A DNA stretch of 64,000 bases from Rhodophyticola porphyridii (GTDB lineage Bacteria; Pseudomonadota; Alphaproteobacteria; Rhodobacterales; Rhodobacteraceae): positions 1-64,000 of the forward strand of contig NZ_RCNT01000004.1 of NCBI RefSeq assembly GCF_003688285.1. Direction: 5' to 3'. Shown here piece after piece: positions 1 through 8,345 of the stretch. Position numbers and translations under genes: made by a program. Each line of letters begins with the position of its first letter. Within the stretch, counting starts at the first letter, position 1. The notes beneath the pieces were generated by a model that saw nothing but the letters and a program-made list of their open reading frames with translations, ran no database searches and was not told the origin of the DNA.

Positions 1-108
1 TTCGGCAGGCTCAAGGATTGGAGACGCGTGGCAACCCGCTACGACCGATGCCCGAAGGTCTTCCTGTCAGCCATCGCTCTCGCCGCACTCGTCATTTACT
101 GGCTATGA
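1..108 (+). CDS. IS5-family transposase, C-terminal fragment (partial at window start)
   Basis: Frame 1 is open from base 1 to a TGA at 106-108. It encodes 35 residues beginning FGRLKDWRRVATRYDR and ending in a hydrophobic stretch, ALAALVIYWL. FGRLKDWRR-ATRYD is the characteristic end of IS5-family (IS427/IS1031-like) DDE transposases, where it follows the catalytic Glu region. Only the tail is visible, so whether the transposase is intact cannot be judged. The element sits beside an RHS toxin remnant, a common place for IS insertions. Confidence 0.75.
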   Translation, partial: FGRLKDWRRVATRYDRCPKVFLSAIALAALVIYWL

Positions 109-120
109 GTCCTGACCCTA
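1..120 (+). mobile_element. Right end of an IS5-family insertion sequence (truncated by window edge)
   Basis: The first 108 bases encode the C-terminus of an IS5-type transposase. After its stop codon the sequence GAGTCCTGACCCT (107-119) looks like a terminal inverted repeat, followed by a TA that fits the short target duplication of this family. The left end lies outside the window, so the inverted repeat cannot be confirmed. The boundary falls inside the next gene on the opposite strand. Confidence 0.7.
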
Positions 121-343
121 GCATTGCCCAACCTTTTGCTGACCTATTTTGACCCAACTCATCTTCGACAAATCTGTTGAAGTCGCGAAAGAAAGCGTCA
201 GCGAACGCATCATTGTCAGGCGAAAACTTCCGATGTGCGTTCCAGCCTACTAGGAACAAAAAAAGCGCATCAATTGATCTACTCCCAATCACATTCGCAG
301 GGCGAACTTTAAGAAGTTGCAAAGTCTCGTATAGGTTAAGCAT
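92..343 (-). pseudogene. Putative toxin-immunity protein, 3' end replaced by the IS element
   Basis: The 83-residue protein begins MLNLYETLQLLKVRP. It resembles small immunity-type proteins with the pattern 'K-x-RP-x(2)-(L/I)G-x-(R/K)S-(I/L)-x(2)-L-x-(F/L)-(F/L)-x-G(Y/W)', followed by a 'SA-x-GW' segment. The match rests on remembered family patterns, not a search. It starts 3 bp after the stop of the papain-fold toxin remnant, the usual toxin-immunity arrangement. Its last eight or so codons (GSGLIASK, bases 92-120) lie within the IS end, so the native C-terminus has been lost. It may still be translated, but whether it is functional is uncertain. Confidence 0.45.
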
Positions 344-346
344 ACG

Positions 347-1333
347 CTACCTTATTTCAATATCGATACCTGGGTAGCCCTCCCCGATATCTATTCGCCA
401 AGAACCAGCAGGCAGTCCGCCAGGAAAGTTGTTGTCGAAAATAGTGTCGCCAACCTGCACCGCCTCATGAACACCTGTTTTCGATACTATCCCCAACTGT
501 TCTGATTCTAGAAACGGAGCAATGCGATTGCGCACGTAGACTTCATCGAAGTCAATACCTGCTTCACGAAGCCTCTCTCAATTCACGAGCAAAATCATGG
601 CATTGGAATGGTTGCGCCGCGCATTGGGCTGCTAGATCGCGCGCGATATCAGCTGGATTCGGTGGCTCATTCTCAGGTTGCTGACCACCATCTCCACCAT
701 CTCCACCGTCACCATCGCCGCCCGGATCATCCGTTCCGTCCCCATCACCCCATCCGCCTGATTGAGCACCGCGTCCAACGCAGTATAGCTGGTCATGTAG
801 CTGGCGATCGCAGTGGCCACGCCCAGCACTCCCATGCCGATGTTTCTGATGGCATTGGCGTCCATCGCGCGGGTTCCGGCACTCAAAACGCTCCCGTCCA
901 CTGCCATCAACCCGCTCGGATCCGTCCAGTTGTTGGGATCGTTCTCCACATAGGCGTAGAGGTTCAGGTCGCCGCTCGCGAAGCCGATGGGATCGCGCTG
1001 CAGGAACTGGCCGGTGAGCGGGTCATAGGCCCGCGCGCGGTAGTGGATCAGTCCCGTCAGCGCATCGTGCTCGCGGGAGGTGAAGCCGTAGCGGACCTCC
1101 TCCGTCCCCTGCACAAGTGTCCGCTGCCCGAAGCTGTCGTAGTCGTACTCCGCCGCCACCGCCCCGGTCGCAACCGACATCGCCAAGATCACCGAGCCCA
1201 GGCGGTTGCGGAACAGCTCCAGCGCCGTGCCGGAGGCACGCTTTTCTATCTTGGAAGCAGACCCTGGCGCAGGCGCAGCGAAATGGCGCACCGTCCCGCA
1301 GAGTTTGAGTTCGACATAACACGGATTTTGCAT
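347..1333 (-). pseudogene. RHS-repeat protein C-terminal fragment with papain-fold toxin domain, two frameshifts
   Basis: The upstream part (1333 to about 745) carries the RHS core: AEYDYDSFGQRT, then YDPLTGQFLQRDPIG, and LNLYAYVENDPNNWTDPSG just before the variable tip. The frame then shifts near a G-rich run at 740-752. In the second frame it continues through a Gly/Asp-rich linker (GGDGDGGDGG) and PADIARDLAAQCAAQPFQ plus CHDFARELREA. A second shift at a GA repeat near 571-580 returns to the first frame with REAGIDFDEVYVRNRIAPF and GVHEAVQVGDTIFDN, ending at 347. The Cys (FQCHDFA), His (VHEAVQ) and Asp/Asn (FDN) order fits the papain-fold toxin 2 type used by polymorphic RHS toxins. The thousands of residues that normally precede the RHS core are absent. 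This is a decayed tip, unless the shifts are sequencing errors. Confidence 0.7.
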
Positions 1334-1461
1334 TCATGACGAATGTCAGCAATGCGGGCTGCGGGTGCAGCATCTCGGCTATGTGATAAACGGTAGCTTC
1401 GGGCCGAGCACTCCGAACCTGTGGCCTCCAAGGTTGCTCACCCCACCCTCTTTTTAAGGCC

Positions 1462-4400
1462 TCAATGGAAATCGCGGCTCGGGAACAGGCGTTTGGCCTG
1501 CTCGCGGGGATGGTGAGCTGTGGGGCGCGGACGGGGCGTGTCGTCGGCTTGTGGCATGGTAATGCCCACCGCGCCATCAAGCGGGTGGCCAAGATCCGAG
1601 AGGCGCTGCGAGAGGTCGTCGATCCGTTCGGCAATGAGATGCACAACGATCCCCTCGCGTTCAAGCCGCCCCGTCACGCGCAAGAGCCGCCCGCCCATCA
1701 CCGCGCGGCGGAATCGCTCGTAGATCTTTGGCCAGACCACGATATTCGACACGCCGGTTTCATCCTCCAGCGTGAGAAATATCACCCCCGAAGCAGTGCC
1801 GGGGCGCTGGCGCGTGATGACTAGGCCACAAACAGATGTGCGTTTGAGGGGGGCGGTGACAAGCTGATCGTGGCAGGTCAGACCGGGGATGGAGGGGCGC
1901 AACAGTTCCATTGGATGCGCGCGCAGGGTCAGGCGCATCGCGACGTAATCCTCGACCACCTCTTCGCCCAGGTGCATGGCTGGCAGGGTAACGGCAGGCT
2001 CGCGCAACCCCTCCCCATCCAGCGGATCGGCAAAAAGCGGCAGCGGTGCGGGGGCGCGAATGGCCCGCACCGCCCAAAGGGCCGCCCGCCGCGTCAAGCT
2101 CTGGCCGGTAAAGGCATCGGCTTCGGCCAGCCGCTCAAGCGTGGCGGGCGCGATACCCGCACGCAGCCACAGGCTCTCGGGATCGGGGTAGCCATTGCCA
2201 CGCGCCGCTACGATCCAGCCCGCATCCTCTGCGCGAAACCCCTTGATCTGCCGGAACCCGAGCCGCAGCGCGTGTCCACCGTCAGCGCGGCGTTCAAGCG
2301 TATTGTCCCACTCCGAGCAGTTCACGCAAATGGGCCGAACCTCCACCCCATGTTCGCGCGCATCGCGCACGATCTGCGCAGGCGCATAAAACCCCATCGG
2401 TTGGCTGTTGAGCAATGCGCAGGCAAAGACCGCCGGATGATGACATTTAAGCCAGGACGACACATAGGTCAGCATCGCGAATGCGGCGGCGTGGCTTTCT
2501 GGGAAACCGTAATCGGCGAAGCCCTCGATCTGGGCGAAACAGGCCTCAGCCAGCGCCTGCGTATAGCCGTTGGCCAGCATTCCCGCCACAAAGCGGTCGC
2601 GATGCGCGCCGATCGTGCCCATACGCCGGAAAGAGGCAAGCGAGCGGCGGAGCTGGTCGGCCTCTTCCGCCGAATAGCCCGCGCCCACCACGGCGATCTG
2701 CATCGCCTGTTCCTGAAACAGCGGCACTCCGAGGGTCTTGGCCGTGACCGCGGCCAGCGCGGGGCCGAAGGGCTCGGGCGCTTCCAGCCCCTGTCGACGG
2801 CGGATATAGGGCTTGACCATGCCGCCCTGAATGGGACCAGGGCGCACGATGGCGACCTCGATCACAAGATCGTAGAAGGTGGCGGGCTTCATCCGGGGCA
2901 GGAAGTTCATCTGCGCACGGCTTTCGACCTGAAACACGCCGACCGCATCGGCGCGTTGCAGCATGTCATAGGTGGCTGTGTCCTCTTGAGGCACGCTGTC
3001 GAGGGTGAGCCGCGGGCCTTCATGAGCCTCCAGCAGATCGAAGCTCTTGCGTAGGCAGGTGAGCATTCCAAGGCTCAGGATGTCGACCTTGAGAATGCCA
3101 AGCGCATCGATGTCGTCCTTGTCCCATTCGATGCAGGTGCGCCCCTCCATCGCGGCATTTTCGATCGGGCACAGCGCGTCTAGCCGCCCGCGCGTGATGA
3201 TGAAGCCTCCGACATGTTGGCTTAGGTGGCGCGGAAAGCCGATGATTTCGCGGATGAGGCGGATCGTCAGCGACAGCCGTGGATCCTCGGGGTTGAGGCC
3301 CATCTCGCGCATCCGAACGGGATCGGCCCCCTTGTTCGACATGCCCCAGATCTGGCCGGAAAGGGCTGCGGTCACATCGGCCGACAGACCCATCACCTTG
3401 CCCACCTCACGGATGGCGGAGCGGGTGCGGAAATGGATCACGGTGGCGCAAAGCCCCGCCCGCTCGCGGCCGTATTTTTCGTAGATCCATTGGATCACCT
3501 CCTCGCGCCGTTCGTGCTCGAAATCGACGTCGATATCGGGCGGTTCGCCGCGATGGCGCGAAAGGAAACGCTCGAACACCATGCCGATCATGTCGGGCGA
3601 TACATCCGTGATGCCAAGCAGGTAGCACAGGATCGAATTGGCGGCCGAACCACGCCCCTGACACAAGATGTCGCGCGAACGGGCCTCGGCCACGATGTCG
3701 TAGACGGTCAGAAAATAGGGCGCGTAGCCGAGTTCCGCGACCAGCTCGAGTTCCTTCGACATCAGCTTGTAGACCCGCTCCGAAGCGCCCTGAGGATAGC
3801 GTTGCGTCAACCCCTCGCGCGCCAGCCGGTCGAGCCGCACCTGAGGAGCTTCGCCCTCGGTGCTTTCGTCGGGATATTCGTAGCTGAGCTCCGACAGGTC
3901 AAAACTGCACCGCGCGGCGATCTCCAACGTGCGCCGCAGCGCTGCCGGATGATTGCAGAAAAGCCGCGCCATATCGGGCCTGCCCTTTAGCCGCCGCTCG
4001 GCATTGGGCAGTGCGCGGGTGCCGATGGCGTCAATCGTGATCCCCTCGCGCAGACAGGTCAGCACATCGGCAAGCGGGCGGCGCGCGGCGCGGTGCATCA
4101 GCACATCGCCCAACGCGACCATGGGGGTGGAACATCGCAACGCCAGAGCCGCACAGGCAGAAAACCACGCCTGATCGGAGCCGTCATAGCGCGGTGCCGC
4201 CCCCAGAAACACATGACCCGGATAGCGCCGTGCAAGGCGCTGGAGAGGGGCTTGCGCCTTGTCCAGCGCGGGTGGCATGGCAATCAGAATCATGCCCTTA
4301 CAGCCCGCCTCCAGATCTGCCAGATCAAAGTGACATTCAGCCTTGCCTGCGCGACGTTTACCAAGGGTCAAAAGCTGTGAAAGGCGTTCATAGGCGTCGC

Positions 4401-4758
4401 GGTCGGTGGGCAGCGCGACCCACTCGACCGGGCAATCGCGCAGCACAAGGCGCGCCCCCACGATCAGTTTGGGGAGCCCGTTACCACTGGGGCGATGCAG
4501 CGTTTCGGGAGGGGCGGTTTCTCGCTGCGAACTGAGGTCGCGCTGCTGCGTGGAGCGTATCGGTACGCCTGCCTGCGCCTCTTTGCGCAAGCTGCGTAAA
4601 GCCGACCACGCCCGCATCACGCCAGCCAGCGAGTTCCGGTCGGTGATGGCGATGGCCGCAAGCCCAAGTTCCGCGGCGCGCAGCACGAGTTCCTCAGGAT
4701 GCGACGCGCCGGTGAGAAAGGTGAAATTCGAGGTCACGCAAAGCTCGGCATAGCTCAT
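1462..4758 (-). CDS. dnaE2: Error-prone DNA polymerase ImuC/DnaE2
   Basis: A C-family DNA polymerase of 1098 residues that performs translesion synthesis with ImuA and ImuB after DNA damage. An N-terminal PHP domain (YAELCVTSNFTFLTGASHP) is followed by the polymerase core with PDIDVDF near residue 408, and an OB fold close to the end. It finishes with the family hallmark HPREQAKRLFPSRDFH. An in-frame extension to 4890 exists. The start at 4758 is chosen because family members begin MSYAEL, and because its ATG overlaps the imuB stop (ATGA). This makes it the last gene of a coupled imuA-imuB-dnaE2 unit. The length matches other DnaE2 proteins. Confidence 0.93.
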   Translation of the reverse strand: MSYAELCVTSNFTFLTGASHPEELVLRAAELGLAAIAITDRNSLAGVMRAWSALRSLRKEAQAGVPIRSTQQRDLSSQRETAPPETLHRPSGNGLPKLIVGARLVLRDCPVEWVALPTDRDAYERLSQLLTLGKRRAGKAECHFDLADLEAGCKGMILIAMPPALDKAQAPLQRLARRYPGHVFLGAAPRYDGSDQAWFSACAALALRCSTPMVALGDVLMHRAARRPLADVLTCLREGITIDAIGTRALPNAERRLKGRPDMARLFCNHPAALRRTLEIAARCSFDLSELSYEYPDESTEGEAPQVRLDRLAREGLTQRYPQGASERVYKLMSKELELVAELGYAPYFLTVYDIVAEARSRDILCQGRGSAANSILCYLLGITDVSPDMIGMVFERFLSRHRGEPPDIDVDFEHERREEVIQWIYEKYGRERAGLCATVIHFRTRSAIREVGKVMGLSADVTAALSGQIWGMSNKGADPVRMREMGLNPEDPRLSLTIRLIREIIGFPRHLSQHVGGFIITRGRLDALCPIENAAMEGRTCIEWDKDDIDALGILKVDILSLGMLTCLRKSFDLLEAHEGPRLTLDSVPQEDTATYDMLQRADAVGVFQVESRAQMNFLPRMKPATFYDLVIEVAIVRPGPIQGGMVKPYIRRRQGLEAPEPFGPALAAVTAKTLGVPLFQEQAMQIAVVGAGYSAEEADQLRRSLASFRRMGTIGAHRDRFVAGMLANGYTQALAEACFAQIEGFADYGFPESHAAAFAMLTYVSSWLKCHHPAVFACALLNSQPMGFYAPAQIVRDAREHGVEVRPICVNCSEWDNTLERRADGGHALRLGFRQIKGFRAEDAGWIVAARGNGYPDPESLWLRAGIAPATLERLAEADAFTGQSLTRRAALWAVRAIRAPAPLPLFADPLDGEGLREPAVTLPAMHLGEEVVEDYVAMRLTLRAHPMELLRPSIPGLTCHDQLVTAPLKRTSVCGLVITRQRPGTASGVIFLTLEDETGVSNIVVWPKIYERFRRAVMGGRLLRVTGRLEREGIVVHLIAERIDDLSQRLSDLGHPLDGAVGITMPQADDTPRPRPTAHHPREQAKRLFPSRDFH

Positions 4759-6209
4759 GCGAATTCCCCCTGCACGAACCAGCCGGGGTTTTGCGGCGTA
4801 TAAAACAGCCACAGCCGCCGCCCCTCGCATGTGTCGATCTTCCAGTAATCGCGCAGTCCCCTGCGCCATGCCTCGTCGGGCAACCACCACTCGGGGGCGA
4901 TCCGCTCGGGGCCAGTGGCGCGCTCGGTGGTCAGGTCCATACGCCGCCAGCGGAAGCGTTCTGGCGGGGTGGGACCGGCGGCAAGGATCGGTTCGGGCGT
5001 GAACAGCCGGATCGGGCGCGGGCGCGCCGCATGAAAGCCGCTCTGCGGCTCGCTGAATGCGGCGGGCGCGATCAGAAAGCTGCGCTCGGGAATATGGCTG
5101 TCGGCGGGTAAAAACCGCTGGATGTTTTCAAGTCCGATCCGTGTACCTATGCGAGTGATCAGGTCCGCCAATTGCTCCGGGCGGTTGGCCTGGTTGCCCA
5201 TTTGCTGCACGGGTGAGTGTTCGACCTGCGTCGCCTCCAGCCGGATCTGGTCGATGCCAAAGCCGGCATCCACCTCGGATACGCCTCGCTGGAAAAGCGG
5301 CAGAATGCGCGCGGGCTCGCGCATCGGCGCGGCAAGGCGCAGTTCAACCTGCTGGCTTGCCTGATCGACGCGGCGCAGCGTGAGGCATAACTGTCGCGCG
5401 CCCATTTCCTGCGCGGCGAGCTTGGCGCAGAGAGACGAAAGCAAGCGCTCGGTTGCCGCCATCACATCGGCCTCAAGGCCGATGGGCTCCGGCAGGCTCA
5501 GGCGCACGCTGAACTGCGGCGGCTCGACCTCGGGGGTCACAGGTTCGGGCTGGGCGCCAAGGGCTTGATCGAGCCGCAGGAGAAGATCGGGGCCGAAACG
5601 GCGCGCCAACGGCGCGCGGGGACTTGTCGCGAGCTCACCGATAGAGCCCAGGCCCAGACGTTGCAGCGCGGTGACGGTCTCGGGCGCAAGGCGCAGCGCG
5701 GCCACGGGAAGCGCAAACAGCGCTTCCTCTATGCCGCCAAAATGCGCGAGCGCCCATGCGGCCCCCCGCGTGCTCGCCGCTGCCAGCCGCACCGAGAGAT
5801 GCGCCCGCTCCAACCGTGTGCGCATATCGGTCAGCATCGCCGCCTCGCCGCCCCAAAGGTGTGCCGATCCCGTGATGTCGAGCACCAGACCATCGGTGTC
5901 CTCGACCCCCACCCAGGGGCAGAACCGTTCCGCCCACCGTCGGAGGCTGCGCTGAAACCGCGCATCGCGGCGCGGATCGGCGGGACGGCTGATCAGATCT
6001 GGGCAAAAGCTGCGTGCATCGGCCATGCGCATCCCACGATGCAGACCTGCGCGCTCGGCGGCGGTGTTCAGGCAGTGGATCAGCTCGGTGCTGCCCGCCC
6101 GCGCAGCAATGACAAAGGGCGCCTCACTCGGGTCTCTGCGCAGAACCCGGTCGCTCGCCAACCGGGGGAACCACATGCAAACGATGCGTCTGTGCGTTCC
6201 AGAAAACAT
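4755..6209 (-). CDS. imuB: ImuB, Y-family polymerase-like mutasome subunit
   Basis: A 484-residue Y-family-like protein of the ImuA-ImuB-DnaE2 mutasome; ImuB bridges DnaE2 and the beta clamp. The N-terminus RRIVCMWFPRLASDR lacks the metal-binding acidic motif of active Y-family polymerases. The usual SxDE segment is replaced by GVEDTDGLVLDITG (about residue 100), so it is catalytically inactive, as is typical for ImuB. The C-terminus includes the ERFRWRRMDLTTERATGPERI region seen in alphaproteobacterial ImuB. It overlaps imuA by 86 bp and dnaE2 by 4 bp, so translation is coupled along the cassette. Confidence 0.9.
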   Translation of the reverse strand: MFSGTHRRIVCMWFPRLASDRVLRRDPSEAPFVIAARAGSTELIHCLNTAAERAGLHRGMRMADARSFCPDLISRPADPRRDARFQRSLRRWAERFCPWVGVEDTDGLVLDITGSAHLWGGEAAMLTDMRTRLERAHLSVRLAAASTRGAAWALAHFGGIEEALFALPVAALRLAPETVTALQRLGLGSIGELATSPRAPLARRFGPDLLLRLDQALGAQPEPVTPEVEPPQFSVRLSLPEPIGLEADVMAATERLLSSLCAKLAAQEMGARQLCLTLRRVDQASQQVELRLAAPMREPARILPLFQRGVSEVDAGFGIDQIRLEATQVEHSPVQQMGNQANRPEQLADLITRIGTRIGLENIQRFLPADSHIPERSFLIAPAAFSEPQSGFHAARPRPIRLFTPEPILAAGPTPPERFRWRRMDLTTERATGPERIAPEWWLPDEAWRRGLRDYWKIDTCEGRRLWLFYTPQNPGWFVQGEFA

Positions 6210-6711
6210 GCAATCCGCCAGTTGTTCCTGATTTGTTCTTAATAATTTCCCACCGCATCAGAGTCGAGTCATCTCGCGCCGGATCATAGACTGGCCCGGC
6301 CCGCCAGCGCGTTTCAGTCGCGTTCGAGCCCATGCCCTCTGGAATGATACACAGCCCCGTCGTCTGGCCCGCGCGTGCCGCAAGCTGCAACCGCCGCCCT
6401 TCGCGCAGATAGAGGGGGCGCGTCACCTCAAGCACGACAACAGGAAGGCTGCCGTCTTTGAGCGCCTCTTCGGCAACCGCCAGAGTGTCGATCTGATTTT
6501 GCGTTCTGGCCAGCAACAGGTTGGCAGGTTCGATGAACGGCATCATACCCTCAGGGATCAGCATATCCACAAGCCACGCTTCCTGAACCCAAAGCGCCCG
6601 CGCTCCCGCAACCGCCGCGGCAATGGCAGCAAACCCCGTCGAGGCAGCGCCGCAGACCTCATGCACGCGCCCCGCGCGCAGGGGAAAGAATGAAGGCAGA
6701 TGAAGCGACAT
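6124..6711 (-). CDS. imuA: ImuA, SOS mutasome accessory protein
   Basis: A 195-residue RecA/SulA-like accessory protein, first gene of the imuA-imuB-dnaE2 cassette. It begins MSLHLPSFFPLRAGRVHEVCG, whose RVHEV-G pattern is typical of ImuA N-termini. A Walker-B-like strand (PVVVLEVTRPL) and a basic RRLQLAARAGQTTG segment follow. The C-terminal 28 codons overlap imuB in another frame, and the true end may have been extended by drift. No GTTC-N7-GTTC LexA box is visible in the 130 bases upstream. A candidate lies inside the 3' end of this gene. Confidence 0.85.
   Translation of the reverse strand: MSLHLPSFFPLRAGRVHEVCGAASTGFAAIAAAVAGARALWVQEAWLVDMLIPEGMMPFIEPANLLLARTQNQIDTLAVAEEALKDGSLPVVVLEVTRPLYLREGRRLQLAARAGQTTGLCIIPEGMGSNATETRWRAGPVYDPARDDSTLMRWEIIKNKSGTTGGLHVFWNAQTHRLHVVPPVGERPGSAQRPE
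6224..6238. promoter_or_regulatory. LexA-box-like direct repeat GTTC-N7-GTTC
   Basis: GTTC-CTGATTT-GTTC is an exact match to the alphaproteobacterial LexA operator. It lies inside the 3' end of imuA, 14 bp ahead of the imuB start codon. An SOS-controlled internal promoter for imuB-dnaE2 is conceivable. However, an 8-base match is expected about twice by chance in 64 kb, and the site falls in coding sequence, so function is uncertain. Confidence 0.3.
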
Positions 6712-6779
6712 CCCCGAAACCTATCGCATTGTCGGGCGGTTTCAAATGGCTCCCGCGAGTCGTGAGTCATCTCAACGCT

Positions 6780-7328
6780 CTACAGATCCATGGCTTCAGC
6801 AATGGCCAGCGCATCTTCCAGATCGACGCCCGGATACCGCACCGTCTATCCATCCTTGTATGGCCAAATAGCAGTTGCACAGCCCGCAGGCTCACGGTTT
6901 GCGATATATCTGAGCGACCTTGGTGCATCGCATGGAATGCGTACCATAAGCGCTTGGTTCCAGCCCGATTGACAACACCCAATCGCGCACATACGCGCAT
7001 ATTGCCGTGTCGAGATGTGCAGCCGTTCATGAAAACGACCCGGCCAGAGATGCTCTAACCCAATCACAAACGGGTCCTCTAACCGCCGGCGCAAAAACTC
7101 ACGTATCCCTTTGGTGATCTCAAACCAGACCGGCTTTCTTGGTTTGCTTTGCATGATCGAGGCGTACTGCTTCACCTGACCCGCAGCAAAAACGTCTGCG
7201 ACCTTGAGCCTGACGAGATCGCAGCCCCGCAGCTTGCAGTCGATTGCCATATTGAAGAGCGCCAGATCACGCGGCTTCGCATCAATCTCAAGCTGGACAC
7301 GGATCGCCCGGATATGTTTGGCCAGCAA
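6780..7328 (-). pseudogene. Decayed tyrosine recombinase/phage-type integrase
   Basis: The open part (TTG at 7328 to about 6960) reads HIRAIRVQLEIDAKPRDL and FNMAIDCKLRGCDLVRLKV, the box I region of a short integrase family common in Rhodobacterales. The R of KLRGCDL is the first catalytic Arg. Downstream the similarity moves to a second frame (SLRAVQLLFGHTRMD). It then returns to the first frame for VRYPGVDLEDALAIAEAMDL before a TAG at 6780. The expected H-x-x-R motif is ruined (HAMHQGR), and there is no ATG start. This is a relic of mobile DNA behind imuA. Confidence 0.75.
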
Positions 7329-7577
7329 AGGACGCTTCTGGTCGATAATTCACCCCTTGATCAAGACGGGGCGACGGGCACGAATGGCCAGTAAGTTTTC
7401 TATATGCATGAAGGTTCCTCCGATCCGCCACGCCCGGCCACAACGTCAACATGCGTCGACGTATCAACCTACCACAGCAGCGGCCAGCACCGTGAATACA
7501 GGAGGCCATCAGACGTTGATGATCTGCGCAGATACCATAGAGCAGCCGAACTTGATGAACGCCGGCAAATGGCAGGC

Positions 7578-7934
7578 CTAGTCAGACAGGCACAGCTTGT
7601 TCCTATCCAAGTCCCTGACATAGGCGGAAAAGCGGGGGCCGCGTTGTTTCGGCTCGCCCTCGCATGTGCCGCCGAGGCGGATCGCCAAGGCGTGAAGTCT
7701 TTTGACCTCTTCGGGTGACCCAACACAGAAACCAACCATGGTTCCGTTGCCGTTGGTGGCGGGTTTCTCATCGAACGGGATAGCGGTCGCGAACGCAAAG
7801 TCGGTGCCAAGCCAATAAGTCATTCTATCGGTCGGTGAGATGCGGTTCACAGCTGATTGCGCAAAGAGTTGGTCATAGAACGGCATGGCGGCGTCCATAT
7901 CGTTTGTCCCGACAACGAAATAGTTCATCTTCAT
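7578..7934 (-). CDS. VOC-family (glyoxalase/bleomycin-resistance fold) protein
   Basis: A 118-residue single-domain protein of the vicinal oxygen chelate superfamily. It begins MKMNYFVVGTNDMDAAMPFYDQLF, the typical first beta-alpha unit. A GFCVGSPEEVKRLHALAIRLGG helix-strand segment follows, and the C-terminal strand FSAYVRDLDRNKLCLSD closes the fold. VOC proteins of this type act as lyases, dioxygenases or drug-binding proteins; the substrate is unknown here. It points away from the WYL regulator at 8346, a pairing often seen for such genes. The 5' intergenic region contains a relic of a related gene. Confidence 0.8.
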   Translation of the reverse strand: MKMNYFVVGTNDMDAAMPFYDQLFAQSAVNRISPTDRMTYWLGTDFAFATAIPFDEKPATNGNGTMVGFCVGSPEEVKRLHALAIRLGGTCEGEPKQRGPRFSAYVRDLDRNKLCLSD

Positions 7935-8345
7935 GGTGCGTATCCCTTATGAATAGGCGTTTGGTTGAGTTTCCACGGTCGGCGTCATTGGCCCGTAGGC
8001 CTGAAGAACTCGATCAATTGGCCTTTAGGATTGGTGGTATTGAGCAAATGGAGCAGCGGCCTTGTCACATCGGTGGGGCGACGGTATCGAGCAGATTGCG
8101 ATAGAAGGCTTCGGACCCTTCCATATTGTCGACAGTGACATAGGCGCTACGGCCGAGACCGGCGCAGATACTGGTTGTACCACCGTCTCGGCTGCCAGAC
8201 TCATCGGCGGCAAAACAGCGATGGCAGTATTGGGTCCCATGATCTGATCTCCGTTCCGGTGGCTTTCTTTCTTCTATCGTCGCTATGCTGACAGCGTGGT
8301 GTCAGCATGCTGTCATTATGAACGCGATCGTTGAAAGGGGACCCC
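7935..8345. other. Gene-free interval with a VOC-like gene relic
   Basis: There is no intact gene in these 411 bases. On the minus strand (about 8170-8060) one frame reads AYVTVDNMEGSEAFYRNLLD, resembling the first unit of a VOC protein, but it stops shortly after and has no matching remainder. It is probably the remains of the original target gene of the neighbouring WYL regulator. The right-hand part contains a strong palindrome, listed separately. Confidence 0.35.
8285..8308. promoter_or_regulatory. Palindromic operator upstream of the WYL regulator
   Basis: ATGCTGACA-gcgtgg-TGTCAGCAT has perfect 9-bp arms around a 6-bp spacer. A further TGTCA half-site follows at 8311-8315. It sits about 38 bp before the regulator start and in front of the divergent VOC relic, as expected for an autoregulated divergent promoter. 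That the WYL protein is what binds it is inferred from position. Confidence 0.6.

Noticed and set aside
608..1339. Long plus-strand open frame opposite the RHS fragment
   Set aside because: It is antisense to clear RHS motifs and rich in His/Arg, as expected from the complementary strand of GC-rich coding DNA.
4759..4890. N-terminal extension of dnaE2
   Set aside because: The extra 44 residues lie inside imuB, have no homology, and the conserved start MSYAEL is available with an ATGA overlap.
6712..6846. LexA box upstream of imuA
   Set aside because: No GTTC-N7-GTTC or its complement is present in this stretch.
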